NCBI RefSeq assembly: GCF_007828835.1 | Contig: NZ_VIVL01000001.1 | Coordinates: forward strand, 1,046,001-1,110,000 | DNA: 64,000 nt | Reading direction: 5' to 3' | Source of the DNA: Variovorax beijingensis | Lineage (GTDB): Bacteria > Pseudomonadota > Gammaproteobacteria > Burkholderiales > Burkholderiaceae_C | In this document: in pieces, positions 45,095 through 55,792 of the stretch | Layout of the letters: every line of letters begins with the position of its first letter | Numbering within the stretch: position 1 is the stretch's first letter | Translations under genes and position numbers: made by a program | The notes under the pieces: generated by a model | Seen by the model: the letters and a program-made list of their open reading frames with translations, nothing else | What the model was told of the DNA's origin: nothing | Database searches by the model: none

Positions 45095-45131
45095 GCAGCC
45101 GATCGATCGAAGAGTAATTGGGGACCGCGAC

Positions 45132-46448
45132 TTGAAATCAGATTTGCCGCAGATACTTCAGGACGAGGATCACAAGCGCGCCACGCAGACATCGCCCGAG
45201 GGCCGGCGCCGCAAGTGGGTCATTGGCGGCGCGGTTGCGCTGCTGGCCGTTGTGGGCCTGGGCTTTCCGATGGAAACCGTGGTGGTGGCGCCGGGCCGCG
45301 TGATCCCGTCGGACCGCGTCAAGTCGATCCAGCATCTGGAAGGCGGCATCGTCAGCAACGTGCTGGTCAAGGAAGGCGACAGGGTCACGCAGGGCCAGTC
45401 GCTGGTGGAGATCGACCTGGGCGGCAGCGGCCTCAATTTCGAGGAACTCACCGCGCGCTATGCCGCCACCCAGGCCACCCGCATCCGGCTCATGGCCGAG
45501 AGCCGCGGGCAGCCGCTCAGGCGCGAGAGCTTTGCCGCCGACATCGACGAGAGCGTGCTCGACGGCGAGACCGGCGCCTACGAGGCGCGCGCGCTCGAGC
45601 AGCGCGGCGTGATGGCCGGTGCGGTGTCGGGCCTGGAGGGCGCGCGCAGCAAGCAGCTCGAGCAGCAGGCCAAGGTCAAGGGCCTGAACGACCGCCTCGC
45701 GCTGATGCAGAAGGAGCTCGAGATCTCGGAACAGCTGCTCAATGAAAAGCTGGTCGGGCAGGTCGAGGTGCTCGAGAAGCGCCGGCAGGTCGAAGGCGTG
45801 CGAAGCGAGCTGGCCGTGGCGCGCCAGGGCGCCATTTCCGCGAGCGCCGCCATCACCGAGGCGCAGGCCAAGATGGCCGAGGCCGAAGGCCGCTTCCGGC
45901 GCCGCGCGTCCGACGAGCTGGCCGCCGTGGAGCGCCAGTTCGCGAGCCTGAGCGAAGACCTCGCGCGTGCACGCACCCAGCGTTCCCGCACCATGGTGAA
46001 GGCGCCCGCCGACGGCATCGTCAAGGGGCTGCGCAGCGCCAGCCCGGGCTGGGTCATCAAGCCCGGCGAAGCCATCATGGAAGTGGTGCCCGACAAGGAC
46101 GAGGTCATGATCGAGGCGCGCCTGAATCCGAACGACCGCGGCTTCGTCGAAGTCGGCCAGGCGGCGCGCGTGAAGATCACGGCCTACGACTACCTGCGCT
46201 ACGGCGCGGTCGAAGGCAAGGTCACCCTGGTGGCCGCCGATGCCGACCGCGATCCGGCCATTGCCAATTCGGCGCCGTACTACCGCATCCTCGTCAGCAC
46301 CGACCAGGCCTACGTGGGGCGCGAAGAAAACCGCGTCACCGCCGGCATGGAGTCGGAGGTCGACCTGAAGGTGGGGACCGATCCGTTCATCTGGTACATC
46401 CTTCGTCCCGTGCTCAAGCTGCGGCGCGAAGCCTTCCGCGAACCATGA
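45132..46448 (+). CDS. HlyD-family membrane fusion protein
   Basis: About 438 residues from a TTG at 45132 with GGGGA eight bases upstream; no suitable ATG lies nearby. One membrane helix (about 30-48, KWVIGGAVALLAVVGLGF) is followed by VVVAPGRVIPSDRVKSIQHLEGGIVSNVLVKEGDRVTQGQSL, the lipoyl-type opening of HlyD. A long coiled coil (about 160-290) and the beta-barrel end (LNPNDRGFVEVGQAARVKITAYDYLRYG) complete it. It links the ABC pump to the outer-membrane channel. The end overlaps the TolC gene by four bases. Confidence 0.92.
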   Translation: MKSDLPQILQDEDHKRATQTSPEGRRRKWVIGGAVALLAVVGLGFPMETVVVAPGRVIPSDRVKSIQHLEGGIVSNVLVKEGDRVTQGQSLVEIDLGGSGLNFEELTARYAATQATRIRLMAESRGQPLRRESFAADIDESVLDGETGAYEARALEQRGVMAGAVSGLEGARSKQLEQQAKVKGLNDRLALMQKELEISEQLLNEKLVGQVEVLEKRRQVEGVRSELAVARQGAISASAAITEAQAKMAEAEGRFRRRASDELAAVERQFASLSEDLARARTQRSRTMVKAPADGIVKGLRSASPGWVIKPGEAIMEVVPDKDEVMIEARLNPNDRGFVEVGQAARVKITAYDYLRYGAVEGKVTLVAADADRDPAIANSAPYYRILVSTDQAYVGREENRVTAGMESEVDLKVGTDPFIWYILRPVLKLRREAFREP

Positions 46449-47998
46449 TGGGCCGCAATCTGGCTGGCCGGCGCCGAACGGGCCCCGGTGTTCTTTGCGC
46501 AGTGCTGTGCGCGAGCTTCGCGCTTCCTCCTGGCGCCCTGGCGCAGGAGGCGCCCGCGCAGCTGGTGCCGGCGCGCCGGCTTTCCGCGCCGTCGATCGGC
46601 GCCGCCAGCTATGCGCAGCGCGTCAAGCAGGCGCTCATTGCGCTGTCGCAGGACTACCCCGAAGTGCAGACCGCGCAAGCCGCCGCCAACACCAGCAGCT
46701 TTGGCGTGGACGCCGCCAAGAAGGCCCGCTACCCGCGCTTCAAGATGGGAACCGCCTCCGGCACCTACAACAGCGGCGCGGACAACGCCAAGAGCGAGAG
46801 CTACACCGTGCTCACCGCCGAGGCGCGCCTGAGCCTGATCGACGGCGGTGCCATGAGCGCCGCGGTGCGCGCCGCCGAGGCCGGCAATCAGGCCGACGAC
46901 GAGGCCGTCGCCACCACCTCGCAGAAGGTGGTGCTCGATGCGCTGACCGCCTACCTGCAGGTGCAGCGCTTCGACCTCAAGAAGCAGATTGCGCGCAAGT
47001 CCACCGAGGTGGTGGCCGAGCTCTCGAAGGCCGAGGCCCGCCGCGTGGCGCTGGGCGCCGCCGGCGAGAATGACCTGAACATGGCGGCCGCGCGCCGCGC
47101 CAGCGTGGCTGCGCGCGAGTCCGACTTCCAGGCGCAGCGCGACGAGGCGCTGGCCAAGTTCAACACCTACTTCAAGTTCACGCCCAACACCGATTCGCTG
47201 CCCGTGCTGGCCGCGCCCGCGTACTGGCGCATCGCCTCGCAGGAGGAGGCCCTGCGCCGCGCCGAGGAGCGCAGCACCGAGATCGCCGAAGCCAAGGGCC
47301 GCGTGGCGCGCGCCCAGGCCCTGGTCGACCAGCAGGAGGCCAGCATCTGGCCGACCGTGGACGCGGTGGTCGTCAAGAGCAAGGACCCGCGCGGCGTGTC
47401 GCCGCAAGACCCGACGCGCGCGGCCTTCGAGCTCAACTGGAACTTCGGCAACGGCTTCGACCGCCAGCTGCGCCTGAAATCGGCCCTGGCCGAAGTCGCC
47501 AACCAGGAAGCCAAGCTCGAAGGCGTGAAGCTCAACCTGCTGGAGCTCACCTCGGCCTCATGGGCGCGCACCGTGTCCGGACGCGAGCGCGAGCGGCAGC
47601 TGGCGGAGGCCGTCAGCACATCGGGCCAGGCCTTCCGCGGGCGCCGCCGGCTGATGGAATTCGGCCGCGAAACACTGCCTGCCGTGCTCGACGCGCAGCT
47701 CGACTACTACAACCTGCTGTTCGACTACGTCGACGCCGTGTTCGACCTGCGCATCACCGAGCTGCGCCTGGCGCGCACCACCGGCGAACTGCGCATCGAC
47801 CCGGACGCGAGCAACGCCTGGATCGACCGCATCTTCGGCCCGCCGAACCGCCCCGCGCTGAGCGAAGACGGCCTGCTCACCGCGCTGTGCATCTCGAGCA
47901 ACGCAAGCTGCGCGAGCGAGGCCGTGGCCGACCGCGGTGCCACCGCAACCGCGGCGAACCCGCCGCTGCGCCGGGCCGCGCGGCTGGCAGATCGCTGA
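46445..47998 (+). CDS. TolC-family outer-membrane channel
   Basis: 517 residues. A signal peptide ends near GALAQE. Two TolC-type repeats can be seen: ALIALSQDYPEVQTAQAAANTSSFGVDAAKKARYPRFKMG and the second half NQEAKLEGVKLNLLELTSASWA, giving the helical barrel. ATGA overlaps the HlyD stop, so ABC, HlyD and TolC are made together. The C-terminal 70 residues are Ala/Ser-rich and unusual for TolC. It converges on the sigma-54 activator gene, 27 bases away, without an evident terminator. Confidence 0.9.
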   Translation: MMGRNLAGRRRTGPGVLCAVLCASFALPPGALAQEAPAQLVPARRLSAPSIGAASYAQRVKQALIALSQDYPEVQTAQAAANTSSFGVDAAKKARYPRFKMGTASGTYNSGADNAKSESYTVLTAEARLSLIDGGAMSAAVRAAEAGNQADDEAVATTSQKVVLDALTAYLQVQRFDLKKQIARKSTEVVAELSKAEARRVALGAAGENDLNMAAARRASVAARESDFQAQRDEALAKFNTYFKFTPNTDSLPVLAAPAYWRIASQEEALRRAEERSTEIAEAKGRVARAQALVDQQEASIWPTVDAVVVKSKDPRGVSPQDPTRAAFELNWNFGNGFDRQLRLKSALAEVANQEAKLEGVKLNLLELTSASWARTVSGRERERQLAEAVSTSGQAFRGRRRLMEFGRETLPAVLDAQLDYYNLLFDYVDAVFDLRITELRLARTTGELRIDPDASNAWIDRIFGPPNRPALSEDGLLTALCISSNASCASEAVADRGATATAANPPLRRAARLADR

Positions 47999-48025
47999 TC
48001 GTTGGTTGGCTGGATCGAAGCGAGT

Positions 48026-49462
<1,437 letters not shown>

Positions 49463-49480
49463 CTCGAAGCAATCAGCATT

Positions 49481-51490
49481 TCAGTAAACAAGCTCCGCAC
49501 TACCGGCGCATGTTAGTCGCGAGCCCACTTCGGTTTGTGCCAAGTTTGTTCCAAGCACATCACGAAGCAGAGTATTGACGAGTGGATCGAGCAAGGGGGT
49601 CAGCACGCCGGATATCACGCCCTGCAAGACGCCAATGACAGTACCCAGGACATCGGTCAGGCCCGCAAGTACGCTTTGCAAGCCGCCGCTGGTACTTCCC
49701 GTTGGCGGAATAGGATTCAGAAGATTGAGTCCTCCAAGGCTGGAACTCAAGCTATTAATGATGTTCTGCGATGAGATGGGGAGGTATGGCGTTTCCCGCT
49801 CCAGATCCGCGAGATCTGGGGGGTCTGAAAAGACTTGCGGTGTAGTCGTTTCGGCAACAGGGACTTCCGCTTTGATCCCGAGCCCACCGCCATAAAAGGC
49901 TTTGCGATGCGCCTCGTCGCAGGACACAGGAATTAGGCCAACCAGAAGGCGCGTGCACTTGAGAGACCCGATGTCGATTATGGGAACGGCACTCACCGTC
50001 GGGGGAGCATTTGATGCAAAGACCTTGCTTTTGGCATCTTCGGCAGAGTCTCCCATTTTCCCGATGCGAAGCGTGGCTGCTGCTGTTGTTGTTTGGGTCA
50101 CTAGAGTCTTGGCTGCGGCAGGGCAGCTGAAATCTGTGACGCGAGACTCGCCGCCTCCTGCATCGAGGTTGATGTCCAGGCGCAGCGGTGCTGGAAGAAT
50201 ATCAATGTCAGTGACGTCCTTCGTGCATGCGAACAGGCATCCAAGAACGTCGGCAAGGACATCCAGCTTCAGACTCAACAAGCTATTCAGAAGATCCGTG
50301 ACGGGGGAGACCAGCGTCGTTACCGCATTAACTAGACTCGATACATCGTTGAGCGCAGGTAACTCAATGGAAATCAATGTTCGGATCTGGGCTGTTCGTA
50401 CATAGATTTGATTGGGACCTGTCGGGTCGAGTTTGGCCAGCGCAGGATTGCCAATGGCAGAGACTTGAGGAGGTTCGATAACCCGCAGATTGGTTGTGAC
50501 CGTCAGGGCGCCCGGAACGGTGAGAGGGACGCTCGCCACCAGGGCATTCTTGCCGTTCGCAATCTGAACGACTCCCTGAATCAGCTGGAATAGTTGAAGG
50601 TCGGCATCGAGCCCAGCGGCCGTTGAACCGGTCTGCACACCGAGTAAATCTCCGAGCTTGACAACGACCGGTGAGGCTTCTGCAGCGAGTTGAACCACGC
50701 CGAGCGCCTGGATTGCCGCGGTTGCCGTACCGCCGCTTTTCTCTAGTGCATGGATCATTGCGTTGATCAGCACTCCAACACTGACGTCCGTGCCAAGAAC
50801 TTGGTCGTACTTGCCGACACCGATGCCAAGGTCGATGCCGAGTTGGTCCACGAACGTGAGCAGCTTGATATTCGTATCAACGAGTCCTTGCCACCCTCCG
50901 ATTTCAACGGCGAGGCTTCCGCCGCCGAGAAGACCACCGAAGACATTGTTCAGTAGGGCCGAACGCGTCGGGTCTACAGTCAAGAGGGTGCTACGGATCG
51001 AAAGCAATGCTGCGGGATCTCGCAGTGCAGCGAGCGCTTCGACACTAATCGTTTTGCCTTGATTTCCCGAGATTCCGGAGAGAAGAAGTGGTGGTGTTCG
51101 CGAGATGCTGACGCGAACGGCATTGAATTTCTCGCCACCAATGGGAGCGCCGAAGTGAGGTGGCGTAGGCCGTAGCGACGGATCCCAACGGCCGCATGTT
51201 ATGTCCGACGCAGTGAGCGAAAAGCCCGTCGGTAGATTCTGGGAAGCGTTATTGATTGCAGCGGAAATGGCATCAGCACAGCTGTCCGGCTGAATGGACT
51301 GCGCTCCGGCCAGCGCTGCCAAGTCGGCAGATTTTTGCAACTCGCGCTTCATGTAGAAGAGGTAACCCAACTCCGTTCCGATCAACGTGATGATGATTAA
51401 GCTCAACGCGATTGCAGTATTAATGAGGACTGAACCCCGATTGCGCCGGTGCGCCGCTCGGCGGAAGATGGCGCTGGATCTCGTAGTCAT
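49481..51490 (-). CDS. tadG: TadG-like pilus assembly protein
   Basis: 669 residues. The N-terminus RRNRGSVLINTAIALSLIIITLIGTELGYLFYMKRELQKSADLAALAGAQSI is the TadG/TadE-type prepilin-like membrane segment. The remainder is a long periplasmic region rich in Val, Asn and Ser, without a von Willebrand motif that I can see. Codon use is visibly more AT-tolerant than in the flanking genes. It belongs to the Flp pilus locus, 13 bases after a TadE-like gene and 18 before the activator gene. Role within the pilus (minor pilin or assembly factor) is inferred from the family. Confidence 0.85.
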   Translation of the reverse strand: MTTRSSAIFRRAAHRRNRGSVLINTAIALSLIIITLIGTELGYLFYMKRELQKSADLAALAGAQSIQPDSCADAISAAINNASQNLPTGFSLTASDITCGRWDPSLRPTPPHFGAPIGGEKFNAVRVSISRTPPLLLSGISGNQGKTISVEALAALRDPAALLSIRSTLLTVDPTRSALLNNVFGGLLGGGSLAVEIGGWQGLVDTNIKLLTFVDQLGIDLGIGVGKYDQVLGTDVSVGVLINAMIHALEKSGGTATAAIQALGVVQLAAEASPVVVKLGDLLGVQTGSTAAGLDADLQLFQLIQGVVQIANGKNALVASVPLTVPGALTVTTNLRVIEPPQVSAIGNPALAKLDPTGPNQIYVRTAQIRTLISIELPALNDVSSLVNAVTTLVSPVTDLLNSLLSLKLDVLADVLGCLFACTKDVTDIDILPAPLRLDINLDAGGGESRVTDFSCPAAAKTLVTQTTTAAATLRIGKMGDSAEDAKSKVFASNAPPTVSAVPIIDIGSLKCTRLLVGLIPVSCDEAHRKAFYGGGLGIKAEVPVAETTTPQVFSDPPDLADLERETPYLPISSQNIINSLSSSLGGLNLLNPIPPTGSTSGGLQSVLAGLTDVLGTVIGVLQGVISGVLTPLLDPLVNTLLRDVLGTNLAQTEVGSRLTCAGSAELVY

Positions 51491-51503
51491 CTGGTTGGAC
51501 CTC

Positions 51504-52004
51504 TCACGACGGTCGAAGCGCAGCGGTTGCGCTGCTCCGCAAGTTGTCCGGCACCCAACTGGTATCCAACAGCGACACAGAAGGCAGGATACGATTGTTC
51601 TTGTAGAGGTAGGTGACAGTCACCATGCAACTTGTAGCGCCCGGTGCGGCCGAACAGGAGGCGACCGTAACATTGGTCGAGAGCCAGTGCTTTCTGCTCG
51701 CCGTGTCGGAATTGGCGGAGAAGGGAACGACAAGTGAGCGCGCGAGCGAATCGAAAACGACTTGGCGCACACTCTCCTGATCCGGTGGTTGCGGTAGCAG
51801 CATCGCCGCACGTGCGCCATCTTCTGCGGCGCGAGAGACGGCTTGCTGCATGTAGAAGATCGCGCCAAAGCTCACCAGTCCGTACATCACAAGAAAGAGA
51901 AATATGAAAACGAAGGCGAACTCGATAGCGGCAACACCGCGCTGAATGCTGAGAGCGGTGGTTCTGGTACGCAGTCGGATGCTTGTGGCGGACACGGCTT
52001 TCAC
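51504..52004 (-). CDS. TadE-like pseudopilin (second copy)
   Basis: 166 residues. The segment QRGVAAIEFAFVFIFLFLVMYGLVSFGAIFYMQQAVSRAAEDGARAA has the glycine cleavage site and E(+5)-F core of TadE/TadF pseudopilins, processed by the TadV peptidase. Two cysteines in ASCSAAPGATSCMV may pair. It overlaps the previous TadE-like gene by four bases, so the two are made together. Codon use is AT-richer than elsewhere in the window. Confidence 0.85.
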   Translation of the reverse strand: MKAVSATSIRLRTRTTALSIQRGVAAIEFAFVFIFLFLVMYGLVSFGAIFYMQQAVSRAAEDGARAAMLLPQPPDQESVRQVVFDSLARSLVVPFSANSDTASRKHWLSTNVTVASCSAAPGATSCMVTVTYLYKNNRILPSVSLLDTSWVPDNLRSSATAALRPS

Positions 52005-52471
52005 CTCAACTCAAGCAGCATGCTCGCTTTGCCGGCAATCTGGTTCGGCACGGCGAAGCTCGGCAAAGGAGGCAGCAGCGATCCAAGGTTGTCGGCTTGT
52101 ACGAGAACTTCGACTTGGCATCGTTGGCTCCATGACGGTCCGCAAGTGATCGGCGAGCATTGGTTGATTCCCTCAACTCGGCAGATCTGCGCCGACACGG
52201 TGGGCTTCACCACTTGCGGCATCCAGTCGCTCTGAGAGGTTGCGACATCCGTCGCGCGTTTTTTTCGGGCATCCAGACTGCTCTGATATTGCAGTGCCGC
52301 TCTGGCGCCGTCTTCGGCCGCGTTCTGCAGTCCGAGACGGAAGGCGAACAGCATCCCATAGCAGATGACGGCATAGAGGATGCTGAAGAAGGCCATGAAA
52401 ACTACCGCGAACTCAATCGCATACACGCCGCGCTGATTGCGTGGTGTTGAGAGTGCGCGGATGGTCTTCAT
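52001..52471 (-). CDS. tadE: TadE-like pseudopilin (first copy)
   Basis: 156 residues from the ATG at 52471 (a TTG three codons earlier is less likely). The membrane-pseudopilin segment is QRGVYAIEFAVVFMAFFSILYAVICYGMLFAFRLGLQNAAEDGARAA. Cysteines in QICRVEGINQCSPITCGPSWSQRC may form disulfides. It is 31 bases from the DUF3613 gene and overlaps the following TadE-like gene. It is thought to help in assembly or length control of the Flp pilus. Confidence 0.85.
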   Translation of the reverse strand: MKTIRALSTPRNQRGVYAIEFAVVFMAFFSILYAVICYGMLFAFRLGLQNAAEDGARAALQYQSSLDARKKRATDVATSQSDWMPQVVKPTVSAQICRVEGINQCSPITCGPSWSQRCQVEVLVQADNLGSLLPPLPSFAVPNQIAGKASMLLELR

Positions 52472-52501
52472 TGGGCGCAATGAGTCAGGTGTTGTCGCGG
52501 A

Positions 52502-52924
52502 CTACTTCGCGCTGCCGCTACCGGTGGTGCTCTTGACTGTCGAACTCAACCGTTCCGGTATTGGAAATTCGAAACTCTTCAGATAGCGCTCATAGCTGCG
52601 CTGCGCGACGTTTCCCCCGATTGGGCGCGGTGTTTTGGACGCGATATCACCACCGCGCTGCCAAGCCAGCAAGCCCTGGGTGGCGTCACCCACTTGTAAA
52701 GGCGCATAGCCAAGCTCCTCGGCTCCTTCTGCGTTTGCGGCTTCGTTCTGAGGCGGATTGGTCGAAGCTTGAGCCGTGGCCTGCGCGCTTTCGGCCGTGG
52801 ACGAGCTAGTCGATCCGGAAGTTGCCGCGCCCTGGGCCATCGCCGCTGACGGAAAGGCAAGGACTGCGACGAGCCAGCTGCATGCGGACAGGGCGCGAAA
52901 AGCGATGTCGATTTTCTTGTTCAT
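52502..52924 (-). CDS. DUF3613-family Tad-associated protein
   Basis: 140 residues with a signal peptide ending SAAMAQ-G. An Ala/Ser/Thr-rich linker leads to the conserved end LQVGDATQGLLAWQRGGDIASKTPRPIGGNVAQRSYERYLKSFEFPIPERL, the pattern of DUF3613 proteins found in Burkholderiales Tad loci. It is periplasmic or secreted. It overlaps tadD by four bases. Molecular role is not known. Confidence 0.8.
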   Translation of the reverse strand: MNKKIDIAFRALSACSWLVAVLAFPSAAMAQGAATSGSTSSSTAESAQATAQASTNPPQNEAANAEGAEELGYAPLQVGDATQGLLAWQRGGDIASKTPRPIGGNVAQRSYERYLKSFEFPIPERLSSTVKSTTGSGSAK

Positions 52925-53853
52925 GGGGTATCTCGCGAAGTCGAAATCGGTGACGGGGGTGTTGAGGGGGCGTTTGCCACTGGATTCGACCGAGTGGCGG
53001 TGCGCACACCGATCAGGTTGGACGAGCGCGAGGCCTTGAGCACAAGTGGCGGAGCAAGTTCCTCGCGGACTGTCATCCCTGTAGCGAGGGGCGAGGCGGG
53101 AGCCACAGCTCTGCCACGACGGAGCTGCTGCGCGGCTTCCTTGATCGCCAAACGTGCGGCGGAGGACATCCGGTTCGCATCCATCATGGCCGCCGCCTGC
53201 TCTTGCTGATTGCTGAGTTCGAGATAAAGCGCAAGATTCGCCTGTGCCTGCGTACTGTCAGGGCGAAGCTGCAGCGCCTGCATCAACGGAAGCCGGGCTT
53301 CGTCGATCGAGCCCGCGCGCAATTGGGCATAGCCGAGGTCGCTCAGCAGCAGGGCATCCGTTGGCGCCCGGTGTTGGGCTTGCCTCAGAAACTGCACGGC
53401 ATCGGGATAGTTGCCGCGCGCTCCAGCCAAGAGACCCAATCCGCGATAGCCGAACCCTTCAAGCGGTGTACCCATCAGCCGCTGGTAGGAGGCTTCGGCA
53501 GCGGCGGCCTGCCCTGTTTGGCGCAGCGCTTCAGCGCGCACGCGCGTGGATTCGGGCGAGACTCCCCATCGTCGTTCGAGCGCATCGATGTGTGCGAGCG
53601 ATGCAAACCACAGGTCTTCTTTCTGCATCTGCTCGACGAGCTTGAGATAGGTTGCTTGGGTGTCTACGGTTGCTCCTGCTTTCGTGTCCGCGGCGGCTTC
53701 GGCGGCCATGCGCTGTTGCGCGTCCGCGCTGGCGGCGTACTGATCCTTGATGCCGGCACAGCCGGCGACAACGAGAGCCGCGGCGCCTGCGGAGGCGAAA
53801 GCCAGCATGCGGCGCACTGCGGACAAGCAGTTGCAAAAGTCCAGCGTTTTCAT
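52921..53853 (-). CDS. tadD: TadD-like TPR lipoprotein
   Basis: 310 residues. A signal peptide ends in a lipobox (ALVVAGCAG). TPR helices run from about 75 to 225 (PDAVQFLRQAQHRAPTDALLLSDLGYAQLRAGSIDEARLPLMQALQLRPDS). The C-terminal 70 residues are Pro/Ser-rich. It helps the secretin assemble in other Tad systems. It overlaps both tadC and DUF3613 genes by four bases, so the genes are translated in series. Confidence 0.88.
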   Translation of the reverse strand: MKTLDFCNCLSAVRRMLAFASAGAAALVVAGCAGIKDQYAASADAQQRMAAEAAADTKAGATVDTQATYLKLVEQMQKEDLWFASLAHIDALERRWGVSPESTRVRAEALRQTGQAAAAEASYQRLMGTPLEGFGYRGLGLLAGARGNYPDAVQFLRQAQHRAPTDALLLSDLGYAQLRAGSIDEARLPLMQALQLRPDSTQAQANLALYLELSNQQEQAAAMMDANRMSSAARLAIKEAAQQLRRGRAVAPASPLATGMTVREELAPPLVLKASRSSNLIGVRTATRSNPVANAPSTPPSPISTSRDTP

Positions 53854-54815
53854 TTGGCGACAACTCCCAGTGATCGGAATACCGCGATGAAGCCTGGTCC
53901 CGCCGTGACGATGACCAGTGCCGGCAGCAGCGTGGATACCATCACGGCGGTCATCTTCACGGTGATCTTTCCGATTTTTTCCTTCATTTCGGAACGCCGG
54001 TGCTCGCGCAGCCGGTCGCTGAAGATGCGCAAGGGTTCCTGCACAGCGCCGCCGTGCTTATCGACCTGCACCAGCAAAGATACGAGCCCTCGAAGGTTCT
54101 CGTTCTTGTGCAAGGTTGCGAGGCGCTGCAATGAATGCTCGCGGCTGCGACCACGGCTGTACTGGTTGTTGGCTAAGGTCAATTCATAGCCGAGCACGCG
54201 TAACACATGCGAGAAATCGCTGGCCATGATCTGCAGGCTCTGGTCCAGGCTCAATCCAACGCCCTGAAGAAGACGCAGCAGGTCGATGAAGAGCGGAAGC
54301 TCCTGATTCGCCCGCTCGCGCCGTGCGGCAGCAAAGCGTCCGAGCACCCATTTGGGCGCCATAAAGCCGATGACAAAAGCGCCAGCAAGAACGATGACGA
54401 CGGTGCGCCCCGTGTGTTTCTCACCCCACGTCATATAGGCCAGAAGAGGAAGAAGCAATGCGAGCAGAACGCGAGTCACCAGAAAAATCAGCTGTGTTCG
54501 CTTCGAGGAAAGACCGCACTGGTCAATGAGGTTCCGGTCTTCATCTGCTACAAGCGTCCGGCCAAGCCGCGAATCGAGCCAATGGAACGGCAGTTCGATA
54601 TCAGGTTTCGCCGAGGCGCCAGGCTCTTCTTCCGCATCAGCGGAAACTTTCGACAAATCCGGAGCTTCCACGACCTGGTGGATGGCGCGGCCGATGACCT
54701 TCCCACTGCGCGCGCGACGCAGTTCGGTCGCAATCAGGGCGCCTGCTCCAGCCATGAGACCTAGCGCGAGTAACGCCAGGCCAAGGATGGCGAGTTGATT
54801 GGGCGAGAACGTCAT
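53850..54815 (-). CDS. tadC: Tad inner-membrane platform protein TadC
   Basis: 321 residues of the GspF/T2SSF family. Membrane segments at about 10-30, 110-150 and 290-315, with the cytoplasmic T2SSF domain near 175-285 (LPLFIDLLRLLQGVGLSLDQSLQIMASDF). It pairs with TadB as the inner-membrane platform that passes motor force to the pilin. The ATG at 54815 overlaps the tadB stop by four bases. Confidence 0.9.
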   Translation of the reverse strand: MTFSPNQLAILGLALLALGLMAGAGALIATELRRARSGKVIGRAIHQVVEAPDLSKVSADAEEEPGASAKPDIELPFHWLDSRLGRTLVADEDRNLIDQCGLSSKRTQLIFLVTRVLLALLLPLLAYMTWGEKHTGRTVVIVLAGAFVIGFMAPKWVLGRFAAARRERANQELPLFIDLLRLLQGVGLSLDQSLQIMASDFSHVLRVLGYELTLANNQYSRGRSREHSLQRLATLHKNENLRGLVSLLVQVDKHGGAVQEPLRIFSDRLREHRRSEMKEKIGKITVKMTAVMVSTLLPALVIVTAGPGFIAVFRSLGVVAK

Positions 54816-55792
54816 GTCAGCCTTGCCAATCGATAAAGGAGGGCGACGCCGATCAATTGAAGGCCTGCCGAGGAGAAGATCAGCATACGACCCGTGCCGT
54901 CATTCCACATTCCTATGAAGTAAGCGGGATTGGTCATGATGAGGAAAGTGCCCACGCCCAAGGGCAGCAGTCCCAGAATCCAGGCAGAGAGCCGGGTTTC
55001 CGCCGACATGGCGACCAACTCGTGCCCTGCTTGCTCACGGTCGCGCATGAAGTTGCCGACACGTTCCAGCAGCAGATCAGCGCGGCCGCCATAACGCACA
55101 CCCAGGCCGAGGATGGAGGCCAATAGGTACATCTCGTCGATGCGTACGCTGCGGGCCGTCTGGTGCAGGGCGCGGTCCAGATCCATGCCAGCGCGCACCA
55201 GCGATGCTGCGCGTTCCAGTAGGCCGCGCAAGGGAACCTCGGTGGTGGCAATCGCAAGCTGGAACGCCGCCTGCGTGGAGTTGCCGATAGTGATCAATCG
55301 CACCATTGCGTCGATGTAGGCGGGCAACTGACTGACCAGCTTGCGGCGGAACTTCTGTAGCCGCAGCCAGATAACGAAGATCGCGAGGACCGCCAGCAAA
55401 GCGAGCGCACTCAGCGCCGCGATCCAGCCGCCAAACAGACCCGCAAGCGCAGCCAGCGCTACGATGGCGGCCAAGCCCAGCGCGGCCATGCGTGGATCGA
55501 TTACGCCCATCAGCCAGTCAGGCAAGGCTTTTTCAAGAAGCCCGACGGGGGCGGAAGCCGCCGCGCTTGCATCGGTCTCGAGCCACGGGTCAGTCATGAG
55601 ACCGCCACTGGGCAGATCCCGCAAAGGTATTGGCAGCGACGCAGCAGCCGCCGTGCTGGCCAGAATCTGCTGGTTCAGATGCCGTCCCGCCGCCTGGCGT
55701 GCCTGGCGCCCTTTCGCCCATTGCCACAGCAGCAGCCCCGCGGCTGCAAGCAGCAGCGCGACGCAAGCCACCGTCAGCAGGACCTTAGCCAC
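54812..55792 (-). CDS. tadB: Tad inner-membrane platform protein TadB
   Basis: 326 residues from a GTG at 55792 which overlaps the tadA end by eight bases and has AGGGAG before it; a longer frame upstream is not needed. Membrane segments at about 3-20, 105-150 and 275-325 flank the T2SSF domain (LPAYIDAMVRLITIGNSTQAAFQLAIATTEVPLRGLLERAASLVRAGMDLDRAL). It is the second GspF-type platform component. Confidence 0.9.
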   Translation of the reverse strand: MAKVLLTVACVALLLAAAGLLLWQWAKGRQARQAAGRHLNQQILASTAAAASLPIPLRDLPSGGLMTDPWLETDASAAASAPVGLLEKALPDWLMGVIDPRMAALGLAAIVALAALAGLFGGWIAALSALALLAVLAIFVIWLRLQKFRRKLVSQLPAYIDAMVRLITIGNSTQAAFQLAIATTEVPLRGLLERAASLVRAGMDLDRALHQTARSVRIDEMYLLASILGLGVRYGGRADLLLERVGNFMRDREQAGHELVAMSAETRLSAWILGLLPLGVGTFLIMTNPAYFIGMWNDGTGRMLIFSSAGLQLIGVALLYRLARLT

